NCBI GenBank assembly: GCA_037147235.1
Contig: JBAWVO010000197.1
Coordinates: 1 to 12,159, forward strand
Source of the DNA: JANXQG01 sp037147235
GTDB taxonomy: Bacteria > Planctomycetota > Planctomycetia > Pirellulales > Thermoguttaceae
DNA: 12,159 nucleotides
Direction: 5' to 3'
Shown: one piece after another, positions 1 through 7,164 of the stretch
How the letters are laid out: every line of letters starts with the position of its first letter
Position numbering within the stretch: position 1 is the first letter of the stretch
The notes under the pieces: model-generated
Database searches by the model: none
The model's input: only the letters and a program-made list of their open reading frames with translations
Told to the model about the DNA's origin: nothing
Program-made: the position numbers and the translations under genes

Positions 1-18
1 CTGTTGCGGTCCGCTTTT

Positions 19-45
19 GGTGGGGCTCGTTTCACTCTCCCCACC
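19..45. repeat. Short inverted repeat at window start
   Basis: GGTGGGG (19-25) and CCCCACC (39-45) are perfect 7-bp inverted arms around a 13-nt loop. The right side continues as CCCACCCTAC (40-49), identical to the right arm of the larger palindrome at 7038-7047, so this may be a decayed or partial copy of that element. It could also act as a terminator for a gene upstream of the window, but no T-run follows it. Confidence 0.4.
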
Positions 46-66
46 CTACTTCTACCGATTCAAAAA

Positions 67-132
67 TTAACATTCCAACCAAATCCTAACACAACGCTCA
101 CATTCAGCTAACATGTCTCGGCTAACATGATG
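67..132 (+). promoter_or_regulatory. Candidate Pho box (PhoB/PhoP-type operator) upstream of pstS
   Basis: Three direct repeats with an exact 11-bp period are visible: CTAACA at 86-91, CTCACA at 97-102 and CTAACA at 108-113. Further copies are TTAACA at 67-72 and CTAACA at 122-127, out of phase. Direct hexamer or heptamer repeats spaced 11 bp are the known architecture of Pho boxes: TTAACA-like with 5-bp spacers for Bacillus PhoP, CTTAACC-like in cyanobacteria, CTGTCAT-like in E. coli. The site lies about 120-180 bp upstream of pstS, a canonical Pho regulon member, and no other gene lies between. Binding by a PhoB-family regulator under phosphate starvation is inferred. I could not identify a convincing -10 box. 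Confidence 0.6.
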
Positions 133-234
133 TCTGTTGTCGTGGGAAACGTCCCGCGATGGAGTGCCTAATGCTGTCTTTTTCCTTGGAAAACCGAGGG
201 ATGCCGGCTGGGCAAAACCCGTCTAACCGTGTTG

Positions 235-240
235 AAGGAG
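235..240 (+). promoter_or_regulatory. Shine-Dalgarno site that sets the pstS start
   Basis: AAGGAG at 235-240 is 8 nt before ATG 249. The frame is open upstream to an ATG at 159, but that start has no comparable site. It would also add 30 residues in front of an otherwise ordinary signal peptide. An in-frame GTG at 246 is only 5 nt from the site and is less likely. Confidence 0.75.
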
Positions 241-248
241 AAAATGTG

Positions 249-1226
249 ATGAGGTATTTCCCGTCTGTCCGGCCCAACTGTTGGGCCGTCGCGTGCTGCG
301 CCACTGCGCTGCTTGGAATCGGTTCGCTGGCCCAGGCCGGCGGCCCGGTGGATTATGAAAAGGCCGGCGATTTGTCCGGCACGCTAACGAGCATCGGTTC
401 CGACACGCTGCTCAACCTGATGAACTACTGGGCCGAAGACTTCAAAAAGATGTATCCCAGCGTGGCTTGCCAGATCGAGGGCAAAGGTTCGGCCACGGCA
501 CCCCCCGCGCTGACCGAGGGCAAGGCTCTGCTTGGCCCCATGTCGCGGAAGATGAAGCCGGAAGAGGAAGACGCATTTGAGGCCAAGCACGGCTTCAAGC
601 CAACCCGTTATGATGTGGCACTGGACTGCTTGGCCGTCTACGTTAATAAGGACAACCCGGTGAAAGGCTTCACCCTGTCGCAGTTGGACTGCATCTTCTC
701 GAAATCCCGCAAGAGTGGCTACGAGAACCTCGCTACTTGGGGTCAAGCCGGCCTGACCGACGCGGCCTGGGCCGATCTGCCAATCAGTCTCTATGGCCGA
801 AATTCGGCGAGCGGCACGTATGGGTATTTCAAGGAGCACGCCCTGCTGAAAGGCGACTTCAAAGACACGGTCAAGGAGCAGCCCGGGTCGTCGGCCGTGG
901 TCAGTGGCGTGGCCAAGGACCACCAGGGTATCGGCTATTCGGGAATCGGATACAAAACGTCGGAAGTCCGTGCTGTGTCCCTGGCCAAGAACGAGAACGT
1001 AAAGCTCGTCGAGCCTACGTTTGAAAACGCCATCAATGGCACCTATCCCCTGGGCCGCACGCTCTACATTTATGTCGCCAAGAAGCCGGGCGAACCGTTG
1101 TCTCCGATGGTCAAGGAGTTCCTCAAGTTTGTCCTCTCAAAGCAGGGTCAGGAGATTGTCGTCAAGGACGGCTACGGACAACTGCCAGACAAGATGATCG
1201 AGAAAAACGCTAAACAGCTCGACTAA
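249..1226 (+). CDS. pstS: PstS, periplasmic phosphate-binding protein of the Pst ABC transporter
   Basis: This gene encodes the extracytoplasmic receptor that captures inorganic phosphate and delivers it to PstC/PstA. From ATG 249 the protein has 325 residues, a normal PstS length. Residues 1-30 form a signal peptide: a basic start, a hydrophobic alanine/leucine stretch, and a likely cleavage after Ala-Gln-Ala (28-30). No lipobox is clear. Phosphate-loop motifs visible are SIGSDT at about 48-53, MSR at about 98-100, and GRNSASGTY at about 183-191, the last being the typical R-x3-SGT segment that contacts phosphate. The C-terminal part (YPLGRTLYIYV, then a KEFLKFVLSKQGQ helix) is also typical of the family. 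pstC starts 3 nt after the stop, so the genes are in one operon. The upstream 11-bp repeats suggest control by phosphate starvation. Identification is firm; the start is inferred from the ribosome-binding site and signal peptide. Confidence 0.95.
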   Translation: MRYFPSVRPNCWAVACCATALLGIGSLAQAGGPVDYEKAGDLSGTLTSIGSDTLLNLMNYWAEDFKKMYPSVACQIEGKGSATAPPALTEGKALLGPMSRKMKPEEEDAFEAKHGFKPTRYDVALDCLAVYVNKDNPVKGFTLSQLDCIFSKSRKSGYENLATWGQAGLTDAAWADLPISLYGRNSASGTYGYFKEHALLKGDFKDTVKEQPGSSAVVSGVAKDHQGIGYSGIGYKTSEVRAVSLAKNENVKLVEPTFENAINGTYPLGRTLYIYVAKKPGEPLSPMVKEFLKFVLSKQGQEIVVKDGYGQLPDKMIEKNAKQLD

Positions 1227-1229
1227 CGT

Positions 1230-3632
1230 ATGCCCAAGACTAGTAGTCAAGCTACTCTGCGAAAAGTCAAACGACACGATCTCCTGGCCCGCTGGGTGGT
1301 GACACTCGGCGGTGTCCTGGTGATCGGTTGTGTCATTGGCATTCTTGTGATGATCCTGGGAACGACGTTGCCGTTGTTCCTCCCAGCGCGAGCGCGCCTT
1401 CTGGCCGAAGCGACTTTGCCCACGTCGGTGAAGGCCGAGGGCGTGCTAGGCCTGGGGATCGAAGCCACGTCGGATGACCGCTGGCAAATTGTGCATCTCG
1501 TGGATGCGTCGGGCAAGTTTCACATCATCGATTTGGCGACCGGCAAAGTGATTCAGGAGCTATCGGCCAATGCGGCCGAAGATCATTCCGCCAGCGACGT
1601 TCATGCCAAATCGGATAAAGTAGCCGGTTCTCATACGGTCTTGACGGCCGAATCCAGTGGATCGGCCTCTTTCACGCTGCGCTGGTCGGATGGCGCCATC
1701 TCGCTGGTCGATGTTGTCGCCTTGCCTCGCGGAAAGCATGCCGATGGCTGTGTGCCGCGATTTGCCTTGAAGACTCGGGCAGTAATCCCTGCCGACAAGT
1801 TGGGCGTGCCGATAACTGTCGTCATGCGGTCGCAAGGTGAGAAATCGAGTGCTTGTGCGGCTTTGTATGAAGGCAACCGCATCGTTGTCATGCGGCAGAA
1901 CGTAACAAAAAATGAGATTACGGACGAGGAGACTACGAGCACAAACCGCTTGACAATCCAAGGGGACATACCCGGACGAATAACTGCGCTGGCCATGGAT
2001 CGCGCCGGCAGCACGGTCTATGCCGGCACGGACAAGGGATTGCTGACGTGGTGGCAATTGGGTGAAGACCGCGTGATCAATCACGATGTTGTGCCGCCGT
2101 TTCTCGACCAGCGTGCTATTACCTCCATGCAGCTCTTGATTGGCGATGTGACGCTGGTTGTCGGCGATGCCGCCGGCAACGTGACCAATTGGTTTTTCGT
2201 CGTGCCAAAATCCGAACGGAAAAAAAAGAACCACGCAAGCCCCCAGACAATCGAAGCGACGACCAGCGCGATGGAAATCGCCCCTGGAAAATTGATCGCG
2301 GCGTCAAAGGAAGTCAAAAAGCTAACTCTTATCCGCACGCTCGATTCGCATGTTACAGGCATCCACAACATAGTTCCGTCCCCGCGCAATCACTCGCTAC
2401 TGGTGCGCGACGAATCGGGCTTTGTCACGATGGACTACACGACCAGCGAGCGCCGCTTGACGACCTTCGAGGGAGTGGATCAGCTTGCGTTTTCCTCACG
2501 CGGCGACGTGGTTCTGGCCCTCGCGGGCCGTTCGCTGAAAGCATGGCGCATTGAGGGGAGCTTCTTTGGCCTGAGCAAGACGACCCTGCATCCGGAGGTC
2601 AGTTGGTTTGCTTTGTTGGGACGTGTCTGGTACGAAGGTCTTAATGAGCCGGAGTTTTCGTGGCAATCCACCGGCGGCACCGATGACTACGAGCCGAAAC
2701 TGAGCCTGGTGCCGCTGATCTTTGGTACTTTGAAGGGAACCTTTTACGCGATGCTACTCGCCGGGCCATTGGCCCTGGGCGCAGCAGCCTATGTAAGCCA
2801 TTTCGCCTCTCCGGGATTGCGGACCTGGATTAAGCCGGTGATTGAGATTATGGCTTGCGTGCCGTCGGTTGTGCTGGGGTTCCTTGTCGGCCTCTGGCTT
2901 GCGCCGGTCATCAAAGATGGATTGGTGGCCCTGTTTCTCAGCGCAATCTGTATACCTTTGGTGTTTGTCTTGTTTTTGCTCCTCTGGCAACAGGTGCGAA
3001 AGTCGCCCTCAGCCCAGGGCCGGGTCCGTAGCCGGGAGTTCCTCCTAGCCGGCATATTGCTGGCGGTGGGGCTGGCAGTGGCCGCGTGGGCCTCTTCGCC
3101 AGTCGAGCAGCGGTTCTTCGGCGGCGATGTAGTCATGTGGTTATCGAGACATTTGGGCATCGTTTATGACCAACGCAATAGCATCCTGATTGCCTTCGGC
3201 GTCGGTTTCATGGTCATTCCCATTATCTTCACGCTGTCCGAAGACGCGCTTTCCAGCGTGCCACACAGCATGACGGCTGCCTCCATGGCACTCGGTGCCA
3301 GCCGTTGGCAAACCCTTTGGCGCGTTGTCTTGCCGTCGGCTAGCCCGGGCATTTTTGCCGCCCTGATGATCGGCTTCGGACGCGCCGTGGGCGAGACCAT
3401 GGTTTTCCTGATGGCAACCGGCAATTCGGCACAAATGGACTGGAGCCCCTTCAATGGCATGAGGACACTTTCGGCAAACATTGCCCAGGAAGTCCCCGAA
3501 GCAGCCGTCGACGGCACCCTCTATCGCGTTCTGTTCCTGTGTGCGGTTGTTCTTTTTATGATGACCTTTGCGCTCAATACACTTGCCGAAGTCGTCCGCC
3601 AGCGATTGCGCAAACGCTTTGGTCAATTTTAG
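1230..3632 (+). CDS. pstC: PstC, phosphate ABC transporter permease with a large inserted propeller-like domain
   Basis: This is an inner-membrane channel subunit of the Pst phosphate importer. At 800 residues it is far longer than classic PstC (about 320). One membrane segment lies at about 22-51. It is followed by a hydrophilic region of about 440 residues (55-490), then by the permease domain from about 493 (PLIFGTLKGTFYAML). The EAA-type loop that contacts the ATPase is at about 683-703 (ASMALGASRWQTLWRVVLP), followed by SPGIFAALMIGFGRAVGET. The insert contains repeats such as ITALAMDRAGSTVYAGTDKG and VTLVVGDAAGNVTNWFFV, which resemble WD40/beta-propeller blades; by topology it should be outside the cytoplasm. 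Enlarged PstC proteins are known in Pseudomonas and Vibrio relatives, so the size is not evidence of a false fusion. The start is 3 nt after the pstS stop with no strong ribosome-binding site, suggesting translational coupling. The family call is firm; the propeller fold is inferred. Confidence 0.93.
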   Translation: MPKTSSQATLRKVKRHDLLARWVVTLGGVLVIGCVIGILVMILGTTLPLFLPARARLLAEATLPTSVKAEGVLGLGIEATSDDRWQIVHLVDASGKFHIIDLATGKVIQELSANAAEDHSASDVHAKSDKVAGSHTVLTAESSGSASFTLRWSDGAISLVDVVALPRGKHADGCVPRFALKTRAVIPADKLGVPITVVMRSQGEKSSACAALYEGNRIVVMRQNVTKNEITDEETTSTNRLTIQGDIPGRITALAMDRAGSTVYAGTDKGLLTWWQLGEDRVINHDVVPPFLDQRAITSMQLLIGDVTLVVGDAAGNVTNWFFVVPKSERKKKNHASPQTIEATTSAMEIAPGKLIAASKEVKKLTLIRTLDSHVTGIHNIVPSPRNHSLLVRDESGFVTMDYTTSERRLTTFEGVDQLAFSSRGDVVLALAGRSLKAWRIEGSFFGLSKTTLHPEVSWFALLGRVWYEGLNEPEFSWQSTGGTDDYEPKLSLVPLIFGTLKGTFYAMLLAGPLALGAAAYVSHFASPGLRTWIKPVIEIMACVPSVVLGFLVGLWLAPVIKDGLVALFLSAICIPLVFVLFLLLWQQVRKSPSAQGRVRSREFLLAGILLAVGLAVAAWASSPVEQRFFGGDVVMWLSRHLGIVYDQRNSILIAFGVGFMVIPIIFTLSEDALSSVPHSMTAASMALGASRWQTLWRVVLPSASPGIFAALMIGFGRAVGETMVFLMATGNSAQMDWSPFNGMRTLSANIAQEVPEAAVDGTLYRVLFLCAVVLFMMTFALNTLAEVVRQRLRKRFGQF

Positions 3633-3657
3633 AGGAACACCCGCCAGAATATAGGTA

Positions 3658-3714
3658 CGTCAGGCTTTCCAGCCTGACAGTGAACCAAACAAAGTTAGGC
3701 CGGAAAGCCTGACG
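3658..3714. repeat. Palindromic element between pstC and pstA
   Basis: The arm cgtcaggctttccagcc (3658-3674) pairs with ggccggaaagcctgacg (3698-3714) at 16 of 17 positions around a 23-nt loop. The left arm also contains its own small hairpin, CAGGCT-ttcc-AGCCTG (3661-3676). The element fills most of the 92-bp pstC-pstA gap, starting 25 bp after the pstC stop. It resembles a REP-like dispersed repeat; from memory similar GTCAGGCTTTCC palindromes are frequent in planctomycete genomes, which I cannot verify here. It has no T-run, so it need not be a terminator, but it could stabilise upstream mRNA or reduce transcription into pstA. Confidence 0.8.
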
Positions 3715-3724
3715 CACAATAACA

Positions 3725-5470
3725 ATGTCCGATTCATCCAATTCCGCAGCCGATGCAGCTTCTGCCGCTCGAAATCCGCGACAGCTTGCCGAAACTTCGC
3801 CTCGGCATGGCCGCAGACCCAAGGGCGATCGGTTCTGGACGCAGGGCGAGCCGATGGTGTGGGTATCCGGCGGTGCCCTGGCCGCGGTCTTACTGGCCGC
3901 ATTAACGATGTTGTGCGTCGTCCTCTACAACGGCCTCGGCGTATTCTGGCCTAGCCGCGTGGAGCGCGTGCAACTCGCCGAAGGGACGGGTTTCCTGGGC
4001 ATGCGATTCGACAGCCACACCGACCCACAGCGTGGCGCACAAGTCCGCTTTAAGACGGCCAATCGCGAGCTTGACGCACAGAGGCAAGACTTCCGTTGGG
4101 TAATGCAAAGCGACGTGGTCTCGGTCGAGTATCCCGACGACGTCGTGGTTCTGGAACGACAGGCCAATGGAGATTTTTACGGGGTTTTGCTCGGACTGAG
4201 AGCACCTGGACTGGAACTTCCTGAAAACGGTGACCCGGCCAAGAGGTTGCAGCGGGCTTTGCGGGCAATTGCCGTTCAGCGGGCCGAAAGGCTCGATCCG
4301 CTACTCGATCGGATTTCTGCGGTGACCGACGAACGCAATCGCGTTGAAGTGGCACAACTCAAGATCGCCTACCGCAAGCAGCAGGCCGAAGCCCGCACTC
4401 CGCCGGATGCGAATGCAATTGAACTGCTGGATGGGCAACTCAAGGAGTTCGGCGCCGAGGCAGCATCGCTACAGGGCCAAAGCGAGCGACTTGTCTCCGA
4501 ACGCACGGCAGCCGAAGCCAAACTACGGGAGAATGTCGCGGTTTTTCACGACGGTCAGGGGATCGAGCGAACCATCGCACTTATCGACGTGGTTCGTGCA
4601 TTCCAACCAAACGCCATGGGGGTCGCCGGTAAGGTGGGCCACTACTTGGCGAAGATATGGGAGTTGCTTTCCACGCCGCCCCGCGAGGCGAATACGGAAG
4701 GCGGAGTGCTTCCGGCAATTTTTGGCACGGTGGCATTGATTCTGCTGATGGCCCTGTCCAGTTTCCCCCTGGGTGTGCTGGCGGGCGTCTACCTCGGTGA
4801 ATATGCCCGAGATGGCGTCTTTGTTCGCTTGGTACGGATCGGCGTAAACAACCTGGCCGGCATTCCCTCGATTGTCTACGGCATTTTCGGCTGCGGATTT
4901 TTCATCAACTACCTTGGTTCGCACATCGATCATTCTCTCTATGCCTATCGGCTTTCCAAGGGACCTGTTTTTGGTACGGGCGGCGTACTGTGGGCTGCCT
5001 TGACCCTGGGGCTCCTTACCGTGCCCGTGGTCATTGTCGCCACGGAGGAAGCTATCCGCGTGATTCCACGGAGCATCCGGGAAAGTTCCTTTGCCTTGGG
5101 CAGCACTAAGTTTCAGACACTCTTCCGCGTGATTCTGCCCTTGGCCTCCCCGGGGATACTGACCGGCTTCATTCTGGCGATGGCTCGGGCGGCAGGCGAG
5201 GTGGCTCCGCTGATGCTTACCGGCGTGGTGAACTCGGCCGCCACCTTGCCGTTGGACGGTAAGTTCCCCTTTTTGCACCTAGAACGGCAGTTCATGCATC
5301 TCGGTTTTCAGATTTACTCGGTCGGTTTCCAGTCGCCTAACTCCGAGGCCGCCCGCCCCATGGTCTATGTAATTACCTTGCTGTTGATCCTGATCGTACT
5401 GGTTCTGAGCAGTGCGGCGATTTATCTGCGGAACCGGATGCGCAAGACTCTTCAGATTAAAACCATATAA
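3725..5470 (+). CDS. pstA: PstA, phosphate ABC transporter permease with coiled-coil extracytoplasmic extension
   Basis: This is the second channel subunit of the phosphate importer, 581 residues against roughly 280-300 for classic PstA. Residues 1-43 are polar, with small residues first and basic ones later. A membrane segment is at about 45-72. Residues about 75-325 are hydrophilic and contain a long charged heptad-rich stretch at about 172-272 (many Arg, Glu, Gln and Leu) that should form a coiled coil. The permease domain begins at about 326 (GGVLPAIFGTVALIL). It includes NNLAGIPSIVYGIFG (375-389) and the EAA-type loop at about 453-480 (ESSFALGSTKFQTLFRVILP), followed by MARAAGEVAPLMLTG. 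Long PstA proteins with an N-terminal extension (DUF3333 type) occur with long PstC in gammaproteobacteria. No Shine-Dalgarno is visible before ATG 3725; the next in-frame ATG (residue 44) would remove the cytoplasmic leader. pstB follows after 8 nt. Confidence 0.93.
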   Translation: MSDSSNSAADAASAARNPRQLAETSPRHGRRPKGDRFWTQGEPMVWVSGGALAAVLLAALTMLCVVLYNGLGVFWPSRVERVQLAEGTGFLGMRFDSHTDPQRGAQVRFKTANRELDAQRQDFRWVMQSDVVSVEYPDDVVVLERQANGDFYGVLLGLRAPGLELPENGDPAKRLQRALRAIAVQRAERLDPLLDRISAVTDERNRVEVAQLKIAYRKQQAEARTPPDANAIELLDGQLKEFGAEAASLQGQSERLVSERTAAEAKLRENVAVFHDGQGIERTIALIDVVRAFQPNAMGVAGKVGHYLAKIWELLSTPPREANTEGGVLPAIFGTVALILLMALSSFPLGVLAGVYLGEYARDGVFVRLVRIGVNNLAGIPSIVYGIFGCGFFINYLGSHIDHSLYAYRLSKGPVFGTGGVLWAALTLGLLTVPVVIVATEEAIRVIPRSIRESSFALGSTKFQTLFRVILPLASPGILTGFILAMARAAGEVAPLMLTGVVNSAATLPLDGKFPFLHLERQFMHLGFQIYSVGFQSPNSEAARPMVYVITLLLILIVLVLSSAAIYLRNRMRKTLQIKTI

Positions 5471-5478
5471 CGAGACCT

Positions 5479-6324
5479 ATGATGGACAACCCCGCGCCAA
5501 CCATGCCGAACGCTCGCAAGATCGAAGTTGCGAGTCCCGCTACGGACGCTTCCGCCAAGCCGGATACGCAAGATGCGATCGTTCAGGTTAACGATTTGTG
5601 CCTTTTCTATGGCCGCAGTCAGGCTTTGACGAATATCACGATCGACTTCCAGCGTCACCAAGTCACGGCCCTGATTGGTCCTTCGGGCTGTGGCAAGTCA
5701 ACCTTGTTGCGCTGCCTGAACCGCATGAACGACCTGATCGACGACATCCATACCACGGGGAGAATTTTCGTCGACGGGGATTCGATCCTCGACCGCTCGA
5801 CGGACGTGATCGAACTGCGTCGCAAGGTGGGCATGGTCTTCCAGAAGCCAACACCTTTTGCCAAAACAATCTATGAAAACGTCGCCTACGGCCTGCGGAT
5901 TGCCGGAGTCCGCGATCGCCGCACCTTGGACGAAGCCGTGGAAAATAGTCTGCGCCGTGCCGCCCTGTGGGACGAGGCCAAGGACCGGCTTCACCAGTCG
6001 GCACTCGGACTTTCCGGCGGCCAGCATCAGCGATTGTGCATCGCTCGGGCCGTGGCCGTGCATCCCGAGATCATTCTCATGGACGAACCTTGCTCTGCGC
6101 TGGACCCCCGTTCGACGACGCGCGTCGAGGATCTCATCGGTGAATTGCGAAGCGAATACACAATCATCATCGTCACGCACAATATGCAACAGGCCGCGCG
6201 GGTGTCGGACCACACGGCGTTTCTTTACGAAGGCGTGCTCATCGAATTCCGCCCCACCCAAGCCCTGTTCACTTGTCCCGCCAAAAAAGAGACCGAAGAC
6301 TATCTGACCGGTCGGTTCGGGTAA
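5479..6324 (+). CDS. pstB: PstB, phosphate ABC transporter ATP-binding protein
   Basis: This is the cytoplasmic ATPase that powers phosphate import through PstC/PstA. It has 281 residues. All nucleotide-binding motifs are present: Walker A GPSGCGKST (67-75), Q-loop FQKPTPF (Q122), signature LSGGQ (178-182), Walker B IILMDEP (198-204), D-loop SALD (206-209) and switch His in IVTHNMQQA (H234). The NRMND segment after Walker A and the SALDPRSTTRVEDLI stretch are typical of PstB rather than other importers. Residues 1-32 are a polar extension before the fold. Two ATG codons occur in tandem at 5479 and 5482; only a weak GAG lies upstream, so translation may be coupled to pstA. The usual downstream partner phoU is absent; a hairpin and oppositely oriented genes follow. 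Confidence 0.97.
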   Translation: MMDNPAPTMPNARKIEVASPATDASAKPDTQDAIVQVNDLCLFYGRSQALTNITIDFQRHQVTALIGPSGCGKSTLLRCLNRMNDLIDDIHTTGRIFVDGDSILDRSTDVIELRRKVGMVFQKPTPFAKTIYENVAYGLRIAGVRDRRTLDEAVENSLRRAALWDEAKDRLHQSALGLSGGQHQRLCIARAVAVHPEIILMDEPCSALDPRSTTRVEDLIGELRSEYTIIIVTHNMQQAARVSDHTAFLYEGVLIEFRPTQALFTCPAKKETEDYLTGRFG

Positions 6325-6331
6325 AGTAGCA

Positions 6332-6348
6332 GGCACACTCCGTGTGCC
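6332..6348 (+). repeat. Hairpin just after pstB, repeat or terminator
   Basis: GGCACAC (6332-6338) and GTGTGCC (6342-6348) form a perfect 7-bp stem with a 3-nt loop, starting 7 bp after the pstB stop. Its position fits transcription termination of the pst operon, but the sequence after the stem is GC-rich with no U-tract, so it is not a standard intrinsic terminator. The surrounding string from GTAGCAG to CCGTCCGC resembles, from memory, a dispersed planctomycete repeat. Confidence 0.6.
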
Positions 6349-6434
6349 GTCCGCCCCCGCTCGGCGATGGCAAAACACAACAGTTATTTATGCGCCGATC
6401 CTAAGTGCGCTCTGCCCTCAATCTCCGCCAATGA

Positions 6435-6635
6435 TCAGGCGATTGTCATCTCCTCAACCGCAACTTCTGGAAAGCTGGCCCTTTCCGCCGCATGCTCAAC
6501 GGTCATGCTCACAAGGTTCCCGTCCTCATCCAGGTCGACATAAATGTTTTCACTGACCTCGCGAGTTTCCGCGATTTGCCGGTCGCTAAACTCCAAGAGA
6601 GCTGTATCGCTGTCCTTAAAATACTTGATCTTCAT
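6435..6635 (-). CDS. DUF2283 family small protein, putative antitoxin-like partner
   Basis: The gene encodes 66 residues beginning MKIKYFKDSDTALLEFSD, continuing with ETREVSENIYVDLDEDGNLVSMTVEHA. This order (KIxYF-DTD, a strand, then ETRE-SENI-VDLDEDGNLV) is the signature of DUF2283, a small beta-rich family of unproven function. Its ATG is 3 nt after the stop of the upstream minus-strand gene (TGA-aac-ATG), implying translational coupling. Pairing of a DUF4258-like gene with a DUF2283 gene recurs in bacteria and is often regarded as a toxin-antitoxin-like module; that role is inferred and not shown by the sequence. The family call is good, the function open. Confidence 0.85.
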   Translation of the reverse strand: MKIKYFKDSDTALLEFSDRQIAETREVSENIYVDLDEDGNLVSMTVEHAAERASFPEVAVEEMTIA

Positions 6636-6638
6636 GTT

Positions 6639-6875
6639 TCAACTCGCACGAAAGTCTTTATCGAAGAACGCATTGTGAACTGTTTCACCATCCGCCAATG
6701 TGATCACTCGCAGAAATTTGCCAGTTTCCTCAACCCACGCCCATCGTCGCACCCTGCCGTCCGACTGGATCTCTGACGCGACAGGCGTCCAAAGAGCCCT
6801 TTCGATCCATTCGATCCTTATCCAGGCCCTGTCGGGGCGCTGCCGGGTGTGGCGAAAGTACGCTGTCGTTTTCAT
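6639..6875 (-). CDS. DUF4258-like small protein, putative RelE-like toxin of a two-gene module
   Basis: This 78-residue protein is the first gene of a two-gene minus-strand unit. Visible features are an N-terminal RHTRQRPDR segment, a WIERALWTPV helix, then SDGRVRRWAWVEETGKFLRVITLADGETVHNAFFDKDF. The arrangement helix - DGR-RxW - GKxLRVI - ETVHNAFFD matches DUF4258-like proteins, which are small basic folds compared with RelE/BrnT-type toxins. No catalytic residue can be assigned from sequence alone. It ends 3 nt before the DUF2283 gene. The Shine-Dalgarno is weak (tagggct just before ATG). It could equally be a non-toxic housekeeping or phage-remnant protein. Confidence 0.75.
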   Translation of the reverse strand: MKTTAYFRHTRQRPDRAWIRIEWIERALWTPVASEIQSDGRVRRWAWVEETGKFLRVITLADGETVHNAFFDKDFRAS

Positions 6876-6990
6876 AGCCCTACATCGCCAAAGGCACCTA
6901 TCCCTTGATTAACTGATAAAGTTTAATCCTTTTCGATTCTAGTCAGGACGGAACCTGCGGTCAATGGGAAGAGGGAGGCAAACGGGCAGG

Positions 6991-7076
6991 AGAACTGCAA
7001 AGTGTAGGGTGGGACCAGATCGCGCAGCGAGCGCAGGCCCACCCTACGAATCACCCAGTACGGACTTTGCAGTTCT
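6991..7076. repeat. Compound nested palindromic element (MITE- or REP-like)
   Basis: The outer arms AGAACTGCAAAGT (6991-7003) and ACTTTGCAGTTCT (7064-7076) are exact 13-bp inverted repeats. Directly inside the left one lies GTAGGGTGGG (7004-7013), exactly complementary to CCCACCCTAC (7038-7047). The central 24 nt contain GCGC-rich short repeats. The right side carries 16 extra bases (7048-7063) between inner and outer arms, so the element is two nested palindromes of different lengths. No target-site duplication is obvious. The GTAGGGTGGG palindrome resembles repeats common in planctomycetes (from memory); the outer arms look like a separate shell. Confidence 0.8.
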
Positions 7077-7164
7077 GTGCGCCGCGATTAGTCATTAGGA
7101 GCGTTGGAAAGAGAAGAAAAGCGTCGATAAATCGCCGCACTCCATATTTGTTGCTACAATGACT

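Noticed and set aside
159..248. A 30-residue N-terminal extension of PstS from ATG 159
   Set aside because: The stretch has no ribosome-binding site and would precede a complete signal peptide; AAGGAG at 235-240 supports ATG 249.
1560..2234. Minus-strand open frame (224 codons) inside pstC
   Set aside because: Antisense to the PstC insert, no start signal or family resemblance.
4523..5278. Long minus-strand open frame (251 codons) inside pstA
   Set aside because: Shadow of pstA: low-complexity, Gln/Arg/His-rich translation with no recognisable motif.
5698..6378. Long minus-strand open frame (226 codons) across pstB
   Set aside because: It lies antisense to strongly conserved PstB motifs and shows no family signature.
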